Part shown: piece by piece, positions 25,140 to 32,958 of the stretch
How the letters are laid out: every line of letters begins with the position of its first letter
How positions within the stretch are numbered: position 1 is the first letter of the stretch
Assembly (NCBI GenBank): GCA_910579935.1
Contig: CAJTVQ010000020.1
Coordinates: 3,815 to 67,814, forward strand
DNA length: 64,000 nt
Origin: an uncultured Lachnospiraceae bacterium
GTDB taxonomy: Bacteria > Bacillota > Clostridia > Lachnospirales > Lachnospiraceae
Direction of reading: 5' to 3'
Position numbers and translations under genes: made by a program
Notes under the pieces: generated by a model
Database searches by the model: none
What the model saw: the letters and a program-made list of their open reading frames with translations, nothing else
What the model was told of the DNA's origin: nothing

Positions 25140-27179
25140 ATGAGACCAGAATGGAAAGATTTTGTAGGCGGCAAATGGGAAAATGAAGTAAATGTTCGTG
25201 ACTTCATTCAGAAAAACTATCACCCTTATGACGGGGATGAATCCTTTTTAGCCGAAGCTACACAGAACACAAAAGACTTATGGAGCATGGTACTTGACTT
25301 GCAGAAGAAAGAGCGCGAAGCAGGTGGTGTTCTTGATATGGACACAAAGGTTGTTTCCACAATTACTTCCCATGGTCCGGGCTACCTTGACAAAGACAAA
25401 GAAACTATCGTAGGTTTCCAGACTGACAAACCTTTTAAACGTTCCTTACAGCCTTACGGCGGTATCCGTATGGCAGAGAAGGCATGTTCCGACAACGGCT
25501 ATGAAGTAGACCCTGAAATCAGCGAGTTCTTCTCCACCCATAGAAAAACACACAATGCAGGATGTTTCGATGCTTACAATCAGGAAATGAGAGCCTGTCG
25601 TTCCGCTCACATCATCACGGGTCTTCCGGATGCTTACGGACGCGGACGTATCATCGGCGACTATAGGCGTGTTGCCCTGTACGGTATCGACTACCTGATC
25701 GAAGACAAGCAGGCACAGAAAGATTCCACGGGACGTGTTATGACCGACGAAGTAATCCGTCTTCGCGAAGAACTTTCCGAGCAGATCGTTGCCCTTAAGA
25801 TGATGAAAGAAATGGCTGCTTCTTACGGATGCGATATTTCCAAACCCGCAACCAACGTACAGGAAGCGATCCAGGCTACCTACTTCGGATATCTGTGCTC
25901 CGTAAAAGAGCAGAACGGTGCGGCTATGTCCCTTGGACGTACTTCCACCTTCATTGACTGCTATGCAGAAAGAGATTTGGCAAACGGAACCTTCACGGAA
26001 GAGCAGATTCAGGAATTCGTTGACCACTTCATCATAAAATTAAGATGCGTGAAATTTGCACGTACACCTGAATACAACCAGATTTTCGCAGGCGATCCGG
26101 TATGGGTAACCGAATCCCTCGGCGGTGTAGGCGTAGACGGACGTCCGATGGTAACAAAAACTTCCTTCCGTTATCTGCACACACTGACAAACCTTGGTCC
26201 TTCTCCGGAGCCGAACCTGACGGTTCTCTGGTCTACAAGACTTCCTGAGAACTGGAAGAGATACTGTGCGAAGATGTCCATCCAGACTTCTTCCATCCAG
26301 TATGAGAACGATGACCTCATGAGAGTAACACACGGTGATGATTACGGTATCGCATGCTGCGTATCTTCCATGGTAATCGGTAAGGAAATGCAGTTCTTCG
26401 GAGCACGTGCTAACCTTGCGAAATGTCTGCTTTACGCTTTGAACGGCGGTGTGGACGAAGTAACAAAGAAACAGGTTGGACCGAAATACCGTCCTGTTTC
26501 CGGCGATGTTCTTGATTATGATGATGTTTATGCAAAATTTATGGATATGATGGAATGGCAGGCTGACGTATATGTTAATACCCTGAATGTTATCCACTAC
26601 ATGCATGATAAATACTGCTATGAGAGAGCTGAGATGGCGCTTCATGACAGAGACGTTAAGAGATATTTCGCAACAGGTGTTGCAGGACTTTCCATCGTAG
26701 CTGACTCCCTGTCCGCTATCAAATATGCGAAAGTAGAAGTTGTAAGGGATGAGGACGGCGTTATCGTTGACTTCAAGACCACCGGTGAATTCCCGAAATA
26801 TGGTAATGACGATGACCGTGTAGATACGATTGCACAGGATATCGTACACAAATTCATGACCGCTATCAGAAGACACCACACTTACAGAAACGGTATTCCT
26901 ACCACCTCCATCCTTACCATTACTTCCAATGTAACTTATGGTAAGGCAACAGGCAACACACCTGACGGACGTAAGAAAGGCCAGCCTTTCGCACCCGGCG
27001 CTAACCCGATGCACGGACGCGATACCCACGGTGCAGTAGCTTCCCTGTCTTCCGTATCCAAACTTCCTTTCAAGGATGCACAGGATGGTATTTCCAATAC
27101 CTTCACCATCATTCCTGGTGCTCTTGGTAAAGAAGATCAGGTATTTGCAGGCGACCTTGAACTTGATTTGAATAACTAA
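25140..27179 (+). CDS. pflB: Pyruvate formate-lyase catalytic body lacking the glycyl-radical domain
   Basis: Cleaves pyruvate with CoA to acetyl-CoA and formate. The 679 residues carry the PFL barrel, with the adjacent active-site cysteines C406-C407 in YGIACCVSSMVIG. They also carry the conserved DGRKKGQPFAPGANPMHGRD and VASLSSVSKLPF near the end. The protein stops after FTIIPGALGKEDQVFAGD and a short acidic tail. In classical PFL (about 740-760 residues) roughly 60 more residues follow, containing the RVSGY glycine. That domain is absent here and is encoded separately at 27526-27768. The TAA stop is clean and no overlapping frame continues the domain, so this is a split enzyme rather than a simple frameshift. 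It has an AGGAGG ribosome site. A 329-codon antisense frame inside is a shadow. Confidence 0.95.
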   Translation: MRPEWKDFVGGKWENEVNVRDFIQKNYHPYDGDESFLAEATQNTKDLWSMVLDLQKKEREAGGVLDMDTKVVSTITSHGPGYLDKDKETIVGFQTDKPFKRSLQPYGGIRMAEKACSDNGYEVDPEISEFFSTHRKTHNAGCFDAYNQEMRACRSAHIITGLPDAYGRGRIIGDYRRVALYGIDYLIEDKQAQKDSTGRVMTDEVIRLREELSEQIVALKMMKEMAASYGCDISKPATNVQEAIQATYFGYLCSVKEQNGAAMSLGRTSTFIDCYAERDLANGTFTEEQIQEFVDHFIIKLRCVKFARTPEYNQIFAGDPVWVTESLGGVGVDGRPMVTKTSFRYLHTLTNLGPSPEPNLTVLWSTRLPENWKRYCAKMSIQTSSIQYENDDLMRVTHGDDYGIACCVSSMVIGKEMQFFGARANLAKCLLYALNGGVDEVTKKQVGPKYRPVSGDVLDYDDVYAKFMDMMEWQADVYVNTLNVIHYMHDKYCYERAEMALHDRDVKRYFATGVAGLSIVADSLSAIKYAKVEVVRDEDGVIVDFKTTGEFPKYGNDDDRVDTIAQDIVHKFMTAIRRHHTYRNGIPTTSILTITSNVTYGKATGNTPDGRKKGQPFAPGANPMHGRDTHGAVASLSSVSKLPFKDAQDGISNTFTIIPGALGKEDQVFAGDLELDLNN

Positions 27180-27265
27180 GCAACCATACCGTTTATGATA
27201 CCGGAAGAGCGCGGATACGTTCTTCCGGACTCAGAAGTAAAATATAATGAAAACGAGGGTTTTAT

Positions 27266-27469
27266 ATGGACGATAATAAAATGATTGACGATCTCGTTAA
27301 GATGTTGGACTCCGGCATGATGCAGGGTGTTGGCCATGTAAATGTGGATACGGATTCTTCCATGGAAGAATCGAAAAACGTTCAGACCATGGGATGCACC
27401 GACTGCTCCCGAACCCCGTTAGCATGCAGTGTTCCCACATTGGAACAGGGCCTGGATGATTATCATTGA
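27266..27469 (+). CDS. Small Cys-containing protein related to the glycyl-radical domain start
   Basis: A 67-residue protein between the two halves of the split PFL. Residues 6-28 (MIDDLVKMLDSGMMQG, then VGHVNVD) line up with residues 7-30 of the radical-domain gene (QVDNLVNLLDGYATKG, then GHHLNVNV). The RVSGY radical loop is missing; instead a Cys-rich tail follows, with C44 and C47 as CxxC and C54. It has a modest GAGGGT ribosome site and is in frame for expression in the pfl operon. It may bind a metal, dock on PflB or modulate activation; nothing proves a role. Probably a duplicated and diverged copy of the radical domain's N-terminal segment. Confidence 0.7.
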   Translation: MDDNKMIDDLVKMLDSGMMQGVGHVNVDTDSSMEESKNVQTMGCTDCSRTPLACSVPTLEQGLDDYH

Positions 27470-27525
27470 TACTGTTTACAGGACAGAGATGAGCATTCAA
27501 CAATAATATAGAGGAGGAATAAAAA

Positions 27526-27768
27526 ATGGCTACAAACACAGCACAGGTTGACAACCTTGTAAATTTATTGGATGGATATGCAACAAAGGGCGGCCATCAC
27601 CTTAATGTTAACGTTTTGAACAGAGATACTCTTTTGGATGCACAGAAACATCCTGAGAATTATCCTCAGCTGACCATCCGTGTTTCCGGATATGCCGTAA
27701 ACTTCATTAAACTGACACCGGAACAGCAGGCAGACGTAATTTCCCGTACGTTCCACGAAGCTATTTAA
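27526..27768 (+). CDS. Stand-alone glycyl-radical domain of pyruvate formate-lyase
   Basis: An 80-residue protein matching the missing C-terminus of PflB: VDNLVNLLDGYATKGGHHLN, a NREM-like NRDTLLDA, then YPQLTIRVSGYAVNF with the radical glycine at G55, and EQQADVISRTFHEAI. It resembles GrcA/YfiD, the spare radical domain that rescues oxygen-damaged PFL in E. coli. There, however, PflB keeps its own domain; here it is the only copy seen. A very strong AGAGGAGG ribosome site suggests high expression. A terminator follows directly. Confidence 0.93.
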   Translation: MATNTAQVDNLVNLLDGYATKGGHHLNVNVLNRDTLLDAQKHPENYPQLTIRVSGYAVNFIKLTPEQQADVISRTFHEAI

Positions 27769-27785
27769 TTTACCGCATATGCAAA

Positions 27786-27816
27786 GAACCCTGAAGTGAT
27801 TCAGGGTTCTTTTTTG
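27786..27816 (+). terminator. Terminator of the pfl operon
   Basis: A perfect hairpin GAACCCTGAA (27786-27795) and TTCAGGGTTC (27800-27809), loop GTGA, is followed by seven T residues. It lies 17 bp after the radical-domain gene. Confidence 0.95.
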
Positions 27817-27830
27817 CAACACAATCTTGA

Positions 27831-28598
27831 TTATAAATATATATCAATAGAAGGAATACCTGTATGTCCTGCCCTTATTCCGGCTGCTTCTTCATCCTCA
27901 TTTCTGTCCTTTCGGCTTATGTCTTTTTCTTTCCCCTGCTCTTCTTTCCGGTCCTCATCCCGCATACTGCTTATCTTTTCTTCCCCCTGTTCCTTCGAAG
28001 CTTCCCGCCATATGTCGTTTGCCTCTTTGAGGGTATGCATCTGTCCGGCAGCCGCATCCAAAGCGGTCTGTTCTACTGCATCCAGTTCCTCCCTCTTTTT
28101 GGTCGTATCTCCGTTCAGCGCTTCATCCTGCTTGATTTCGCTTTTCAGAACGCGTGCTTTTCCCTCCATTTTAGCCGCCACGCCGCCCTGTACCTGTGCC
28201 TGACTCATTGCTGTATCTGCGGAAAGAATAGCGGTCATGCTGGACTGTGAAAGCCCTGCATTCGTACCTGTACCGTTTTCTTTCCCTCCACCTGATAATT
28301 CCTCAGTGTCATCATTTGACCGGTTCTTCTTTGCTTCACGCACCGCTTCCTGCTTTTGCTGGATCTGATGCTGGCGGAGCTGATTCGACAACTCATTAAT
28401 CTGTTTTTGCAGCTCTTGACGCTTTTTCATTTTCTCCTCTGCACTCATATCCTTGTTGGCGGAAAGTTCCTGCAGCTGCTTCTGTGCCATTTCAATCTGT
28501 CTCTGCAGATCCTTACCTACAGAATCCAACTGCTGTCCCAACCCCGGCTGTCCCGTCTGCATGGCTCCCGCACCGTTTGTACCGCTTACTCTCATCAT
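27831..28598 (-). CDS. Coiled-coil protein, FlxA-like
   Basis: A 255-residue soluble, highly charged protein. The first third is a Gln/Lys-rich coiled coil (QLDSVGKDLQRQIEMAQKQL, then MSAEEKMKKRQELQKQINEL) with the spacing of the FlxA-like family. The remainder is low-complexity and Glu/Lys-rich, with a short hydrophobic end (GIPSIDIYL). No signal peptide. FlxA-like proteins have no agreed function. A GGAGAGG ribosome site precedes the paired ATGs. It follows the next coiled-coil gene by 28 bp, so the two are probably co-transcribed. Confidence 0.6.
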   Translation of the reverse strand: MMRVSGTNGAGAMQTGQPGLGQQLDSVGKDLQRQIEMAQKQLQELSANKDMSAEEKMKKRQELQKQINELSNQLRQHQIQQKQEAVREAKKNRSNDDTEELSGGGKENGTGTNAGLSQSSMTAILSADTAMSQAQVQGGVAAKMEGKARVLKSEIKQDEALNGDTTKKREELDAVEQTALDAAAGQMHTLKEANDIWREASKEQGEEKISSMRDEDRKEEQGKEKDISRKDRNEDEEAAGIRAGHTGIPSIDIYL

Positions 28599-28626
28599 GT
28601 TTATCCTCTCCTTCTTCCATTTTCCC

Positions 28627-29247
28627 TCATTGCCTCTTATTCTTCAGTAATTCTACAATATCTTCCTCTGCCGGCTGCTCACCGTTTTCCGGAACTTTTT
28701 CCAAAATTCTCTCCACATCTTTCCGTTCCGCTTCGGAAACCTCTTTCAATTTTTCCCCGGCCAGTTCTTCGGTCTTTTCCAAAAATTCATCCACAATTTC
28801 GGACAGCGTACCCTCTTCTGTTCCTGCTGCATCTTCCTGCATCTTCTCTTTCTGCTCTTCCGGCGTCTTGGGCTCCATTCTTTCGACTGCTTCGGCTATT
28901 TTTTCTCCCATCTCTCTTGCTTCATCCATAGCATGCCATATCTGCTCGCTGTTATATGCTGCCTTAACGGCCGCAATTTCATCCTCATATGCATGGAATT
29001 TTTCCAGTTTTTTCGCGATATCATCTACGGTATCGCATTTTATACTTTTCAGATTTTCAATCTGACTTTCCCAAAATCCGATCTGCCTGTTTGCTCTCTC
29101 CTGCCGTCCTATTTTTTCCTCTACACTCTTTAATCCCGTATGTTTTCCTGGCGTCCGTATCTGCCTTCCGGATATTGTATTCACGCTGGACATTCTGCCT
29201 GCCCCTCCTGCGCCAGTCAGTGAAATATTCATACACGCAACCTTCAT
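28627..29247 (-). CDS. Coiled-coil protein of unknown function
   Basis: A 206-residue protein (ATG 29247 behind AGGAGG). It starts MKVACMNISLTGAGGAGRM, comparable to the VSGTNGAGAM start of the next gene, and continues as a charged helical protein with Glu/Lys-rich coils and no membrane span. The longer frame from 29409 overlaps the upstream kinase gene and lacks a ribosome site. The shared Gly-rich start hints that both coiled-coil proteins use the same export or docking signal, which is inference. Direct repeats at 29340-29369 lie upstream and may link it to the neighbouring LytTR regulator. Confidence 0.6.
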   Translation of the reverse strand: MKVACMNISLTGAGGAGRMSSVNTISGRQIRTPGKHTGLKSVEEKIGRQERANRQIGFWESQIENLKSIKCDTVDDIAKKLEKFHAYEDEIAAVKAAYNSEQIWHAMDEAREMGEKIAEAVERMEPKTPEEQKEKMQEDAAGTEEGTLSEIVDEFLEKTEELAGEKLKEVSEAERKDVERILEKVPENGEQPAEEDIVELLKNKRQ

Positions 29248-29339
29248 ACCGTTCCTCCTCAGCCTGTCCTGCAAATCACAGGCACTATCCGATTTCTTAT
29301 AAAATATTTCGGAAAAGATCATCGAAATATAAAGTGCCA

Positions 29340-29369
29340 TGTCATGAACAGGCTTTTTTTGTCGTAAAC
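29340..29369 (-). promoter_or_regulatory. Possible LytTR site upstream of the coiled-coil genes
   Basis: TGTCATGAAC (29340-29349) and TGTCGTAAAC (29360-29369) are imperfect direct repeats with a 20-bp period. They resemble the TGTCGTGAAA pair at 31627-31657. They lie 93-122 bp upstream of the start at 29247 and touch the end of the kinase gene. Confidence 0.4.
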
Positions 29370-30772
29370 TAATTTTCCGCTCCGCCTCCTGCTCCCAAAA
29401 GCATAACACTCAGTTTCAGACATTCCCCATCCGTCTCAATCTCTATTTCTCCTCTGTATTTCTGTGCCACCCGCCGGATATTTGCCAATCCAAACCCATG
29501 TCCCTGCCTGTCAGCTTTTGTCGTACAGGGAAGACCGCTTCCTTCATCCCAAACCAGCTTCCCGTTAAAGCTGTTGACAAACTCCATCATACAGATATTC
29601 CCCCTGCGGTAAGAGGAAATCCGGATATAAGGCTTCCCACAGCCGCCCGCATGTTCCAACGCATTGGTAATCGCATTGTTCAAAATTATACTGATATCGA
29701 AAACATTGATATCCGCTGCTTCCGGATAACGGAAACTGCAGTCAAAAGCAATCCCTTGCGTCTCCGCCTCTTCCCTTTTTTCCATGAGAATCACATCCGT
29801 AACCGGATTTCCGCTTTTTATTTCAACTGCCGTACCATGCAGTTCTTCCATCAGCTGCTTTGTATACGCTTTCGCTTCCCCATATTCCCGCCTTGCATAC
29901 AAATTCTCCAACGTCATGACATGATTTCCCATATCATGCCTCATGCTCCGGATGTCATGATACCGCCGTTCTGCTTCGCCGATATACCTTTTCATATTTT
30001 CCATTTCTCCGGAGAGAATCTTTCTCTGAAGTTCCTCTTCCTGTCCCTTCCTGATATTCTGAAACAGGACAATCATAGCCAAAACCGACATAAATGAGAC
30101 AGCATAATACAGAAATGACCACCAGTGATAAACCCCATAAGTCTGGTAAAGGCTTTTTCCGGTATCTTTTGTATAAATAATCTGATAAAGTTTCAGCATA
30201 TGATAACCGGCCATGCCGGAGAGAGAAGGCGCAGACAACATAAGCAGCTCCTTTTTCGTCATTTCGGCATACTTATAAACATAAAATTTCCGGACAACCC
30301 AGGCCGCCATAAACAAACAAAAAAAATTCAGCAGCAATCCAAAAAACGTCTCTCCCACATACAGCGAGAAGATTCTCCATGCGTCCGTATAAAGCTCCGG
30401 AAATTGACCAAGCCCCCAGTCTATTACCGGTCTTATACAATTTCTCATTGCAAGGGACATCCAGCGCAGGGAAAAGAAGGTCAGGCACAGAAACAGCTTC
30501 TGCATCCCTCTCTCCCGCTCTGACAGCCACATGACTGCAAAAGCAGCAAAGACCGCCAGCCCGTATACCATGAGATTGCTGATTCCATACGGTATCCGGT
30601 ACATAAGTCTCATCATAACAAAATATGCCAGTCCCGCAAGACCGGCATGTTTACGTTCTCTCATGAATTCTTTTATTAAGTAATACAGACAATATGCCGT
30701 CGCTGCCTCAATGGCAATGTAATATACCTGCGTTACTGCCTCGTAACAGATGTCGATCGGTATTCCCGTCAT
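29369..30772 (-). CDS. GHKL sensor histidine kinase
   Basis: A 467-residue AgrC/NatK-like kinase. About six hydrophobic segments form the N-terminal sensor (residues 10-225). A short coil and the phospho-acceptor region RSMRHDMGNHVMTLENLYAR follow, then a GHKL ATPase domain with the N-box around IILNNAITNALEHAGG and the G-box GHGFGLANIRRVAQKY. It overlaps its response regulator gene by 4 bp. The ligand could be a peptide, as in Agr systems, but no peptide precursor or AgrB-type processing gene is visible nearby. Confidence 0.9.
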   Translation of the reverse strand: MTGIPIDICYEAVTQVYYIAIEAATAYCLYYLIKEFMRERKHAGLAGLAYFVMMRLMYRIPYGISNLMVYGLAVFAAFAVMWLSERERGMQKLFLCLTFFSLRWMSLAMRNCIRPVIDWGLGQFPELYTDAWRIFSLYVGETFFGLLLNFFCLFMAAWVVRKFYVYKYAEMTKKELLMLSAPSLSGMAGYHMLKLYQIIYTKDTGKSLYQTYGVYHWWSFLYYAVSFMSVLAMIVLFQNIRKGQEEELQRKILSGEMENMKRYIGEAERRYHDIRSMRHDMGNHVMTLENLYARREYGEAKAYTKQLMEELHGTAVEIKSGNPVTDVILMEKREEAETQGIAFDCSFRYPEAADINVFDISIILNNAITNALEHAGGCGKPYIRISSYRRGNICMMEFVNSFNGKLVWDEGSGLPCTTKADRQGHGFGLANIRRVAQKYRGEIEIETDGECLKLSVMLLGAGGGAEN

Positions 30773-31491
30773 AGCGTATCCGCCCCGCCCTTTCTTTTGT
30801 TATATCGCAGATAGCTTTTTACAAATTCCGGATATTTCTGTTTTGACAGAAGCGCGGTTCCCTGCTCCAGCCAGATCATGGAAGCATCATATTTCACTAC
30901 ATATTTGAAATGAATCAGATAAGCCCGATGTGGTCTGTAAAAATCTTCCCCCGCCATCTTCTCCAGTTCCGACAGCCTTCCGTAATACTCTACGTCGCCG
31001 TCTGCTTTGTGAAGTATGATCTTACGGTTGTACACCTCTGCATACATAATCTCACTTAACGATATCTTACTGCTCATGCCCCCACTCTTTATCACGATAG
31101 ACTTTTCTTCTTTTACCGTTCTGTCTGCTTCCGCTTCCCGATACTGCTCCACCGCCTTTGCCAGCACCGCCTGGAGTTTCTCCTCTGAAACAGGTTTCAG
31201 CAAATAATGAAAAGCGCCCACATCAAATGCCTGAAACACATATTCCTCCACAGCCGTAACAAAAATCAGTATCATCCGCTTATTCTTCCTGCGCAGCTTA
31301 CGAGCCGCTTCCATACCATCCATATCCGGCAGACGTATATCCAAAAACAAAATATCAGGTTGGTTTTTCCCTTCCAAAAGCGTTTCTCCCGACTGAAAAG
31401 TCTCAATATCTGCTTCGGGGCAAAACTTACAAATCCTGTCTCTCAGCATATCCCTTATTTCCGTTTCATCATCACATACCGCTATCCGCAT
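30769..31491 (-). CDS. LytTR-family response regulator
   Basis: A 240-residue regulator. The receiver domain starts MRIAVCDDETEIRDML and has the phospho-acceptor Asp in DILFLDIRLPDMDGMEAA. The C-terminal LytTR DNA-binding domain includes FYRPHRAYLIHFKYVVKYD. The ATG at 31491 is chosen because the conserved receiver strand begins there; a longer frame to 31533 has no family residues. An exact direct repeat with 21-bp period lies about 136 bp upstream, placed as an autoregulatory site. Confidence 0.92.
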   Translation of the reverse strand: MRIAVCDDETEIRDMLRDRICKFCPEADIETFQSGETLLEGKNQPDILFLDIRLPDMDGMEAARKLRRKNKRMILIFVTAVEEYVFQAFDVGAFHYLLKPVSEEKLQAVLAKAVEQYREAEADRTVKEEKSIVIKSGGMSSKISLSEIMYAEVYNRKIILHKADGDVEYYGRLSELEKMAGEDFYRPHRAYLIHFKYVVKYDASMIWLEQGTALLSKQKYPEFVKSYLRYNKRKGGADTL

Positions 31492-31590
31492 AGTAAACCC
31501 CATGCCTTTCTGCATTCTGCAGGTCTGAAACACAGGCAGGTATTTTCCTGTCCCTTCTGTCTGTCAAACCATGCTGTCGTATCCTATAAG

Positions 31591-31657
31591 TTTATATCGG
31601 CAGATATGGGGCTTTCCTCAATGCAGTGTCGTGAAACATCTATTTTTTGTCGTGAAA
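31591..31657 (-). promoter_or_regulatory. LytTR direct repeat and promoter of the first two-component operon
   Basis: TGTCGTGAAA occurs exactly at 31627-31636 and 31648-31657, a 21-bp period (two helical turns). Reading in the direction of transcription, 30 bp separate the repeat from a TATAAA -10 box (31591-31596) with a poor -35. Two 9-10 bp direct repeats spaced this way are the known LytTR binding pattern. Confidence 0.65.
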
Positions 31658-31722
31658 TGAAAGGAGCCGCTTTACTAATCTTCCTCATCCCTCTTAAATT
31701 CCAGCAAATCCCCGGCTGAAAG

Positions 31723-31754
31723 CTGCCGCCGCGAAATCTTTTTGACCGGAGCGT
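31723..31754 (+). repeat. Dispersed repeat, copy 1
   Basis: A 32-bp stretch (CTGCCGCCGC, then AAATC, then CCGGAGCGT) matches 42439-42470 at 28 of 32 positions. Both copies lie in non-coding DNA. No terminal inverted repeats or ORF accompany it. Confidence 0.5.
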
Positions 31755-31815
31755 TGCCTGTTCCAGACAAATAGCTGAACTGTTACTTCTATAAAATAAA
31801 ATTAAGAAACCCATA

Positions 31816-31844
31816 TTGGCATTCTCCCTGCATTCTGCTATACT
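31816..31844 (+). promoter_or_regulatory. pflA promoter
   Basis: TTGGCA (31816-31821) and TATACT (31839-31844), 17 bp apart, lie 31 bp before the pflA start codon. Confidence 0.75.
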
Positions 31845-31875
31845 ATAAAAAGAATACGGAAGGGAGATTACAATC

Positions 31876-32634
31876 ATGCAGGGAAGAATACATTCACTGG
31901 AATCTTTCGGCACGGTAGACGGCCCGGGCACCCGCTTTGTCGTTTTTGTACAGGGCTGCCCCATGAGGTGCGCTTACTGCCACAATCCCGACACATGGCC
32001 TATGGACGGCGGCACTCTCATGGAGCCGGAAGAAATATTTGAACAATACAGAAGAAACGCCGCTTTTTATACAAAAGGCGGTATCACCGTAACAGGCGGG
32101 GAACCCCTGATGCAGGTGGATTTTCTCATCGACTTATTTACGATTGCCAAGAAAGAAAATGTCCACACATGCATTGACAGTTCCGGTATCGCCTTTAAAC
32201 CGCAGAATACGGAATGGATCAGGAAGCTGGACAGGCTGATGACACTGACAGACCTTGTCATGCTCGACATCAAACATATCAACCCGGAAAAGCATAAAGA
32301 ACTTACCGCCCAGCCCAATGACGGCATACTCGCCTTTGCCGCATACCTGAATGAAAAACATGTGGACATGTGGATACGCCATGTGGTAGTTCCGGGCATT
32401 ACGGACGATGACAAGTACCTGTTTGATCTGGGATACTTTATCGGACAGTTTGACAATGTCAAAGCCCTGGATGTACTTCCCTATCACGCAATGGGCGAAA
32501 CCAAATACGAAAAACTTGGAATGACTTATAAGCTGAAAGGCGTTCCTGCCATGGAAAAAGACAAGGTTGTGGAAAAGAAAAAGGTTATTTTGGACGGTAT
32601 CCGTAAACGGAGAGCAGAATCGGGCCAAAATTGA
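31876..32634 (+). CDS. pflA: Pyruvate formate-lyase activating enzyme
   Basis: A radical-SAM enzyme that makes the glycyl radical of PFL using S-adenosylmethionine and a [4Fe-4S] cluster. The 252-residue protein has the cluster motif C28-x3-C32-x2-C35 (QGCPMRCAYCHNPDTW), the TGGEPLMQ SAM block and the VVPGITD segment. It is transcribed from its own promoter, about 4.1 kb from the split PFL genes, with a two-component operon and coiled-coil genes in between. Its target should be G55 of the small radical protein at 27526. Confidence 0.95.
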   Translation: MQGRIHSLESFGTVDGPGTRFVVFVQGCPMRCAYCHNPDTWPMDGGTLMEPEEIFEQYRRNAAFYTKGGITVTGGEPLMQVDFLIDLFTIAKKENVHTCIDSSGIAFKPQNTEWIRKLDRLMTLTDLVMLDIKHINPEKHKELTAQPNDGILAFAAYLNEKHVDMWIRHVVVPGITDDDKYLFDLGYFIGQFDNVKALDVLPYHAMGETKYEKLGMTYKLKGVPAMEKDKVVEKKKVILDGIRKRRAESGQN

Positions 32635-32661
32635 TTTTCATGATTTTATAAAAGGTTTCTC

Positions 32662-32690
32662 TTGTATTTAACCGCATTTTATATTAGAAT
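32662..32690 (+). promoter_or_regulatory. Ferredoxin promoter
   Basis: TTGTAT (32662-32667) and TAGAAT (32685-32690) with a 17-bp spacer, 53 bp before the ferredoxin start. Confidence 0.65.
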
Positions 32691-32742
32691 AGATACAGAG
32701 TTTGATAACAATTTATCAGTAACATATAAGGAGGATATTATT

Positions 32743-32913
32743 ATGGCATATGTAATCAGTGATTCCTGCGTAGCATGCGGTGCATGTGAGAGCCAGTGTC
32801 CGGTAGGCGCTATCAGTATGGGAGACGGCAAATTTGAAATCGATGCAAATACATGCATCAGCTGCGGTTCCTGCGCCGGACAGTGCCCTACAGGTGCTAT
32901 TTCCGAAGAATAA
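32743..32913 (+). CDS. 2[4Fe-4S] ferredoxin
   Basis: A 56-residue clostridial-type electron carrier. Two CxxCxxCxxxCP motifs are complete: CVACGACESQCPVGAI and CISCGSCAGQCPTGAI. An AGGAGG site precedes the ATG at 32743; the longer upstream frame to 32662 overlaps its own promoter. It is placed after pflA. It could supply electrons to the radical-SAM activase, although general roles (pyruvate:ferredoxin oxidoreductase, hydrogenase) are as likely. Confidence 0.95.
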   Translation: MAYVISDSCVACGACESQCPVGAISMGDGKFEIDANTCISCGSCAGQCPTGAISEE

Positions 32914-32926
32914 AATGAGAATGAGG

Positions 32927-32958
32927 AAGCCCTCCATCATATGATGGAAGGCTTTTTC
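32927..32958. terminator. Terminator between ferredoxin and MerR gene
   Basis: The palindromic stem AAGCCCTCCATCAT (32927-32940) and ATGATGGAAGGCTT (32941-32954) is followed by TTTC on the plus strand. The convergent MerR gene's stop codon lies inside the stem. Confidence 0.85.

Noticed and set aside
26040..27029. A 329-codon minus-strand frame inside pflB
   Set aside because: Antisense shadow of a strongly conserved enzyme; no ribosome site or family features.
27180..27525. Frameshift or intron joining PflB to the radical domain
   Set aside because: Another gene lies between, both have their own start and ribosome site, and no splice-like or coding continuity is visible.
29250..29409. N-terminal extension of the coiled-coil gene up to 29409
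   Set aside because: Overlaps the kinase gene and the putative LytTR repeat; the ATG at 29247 has a full AGGAGG.
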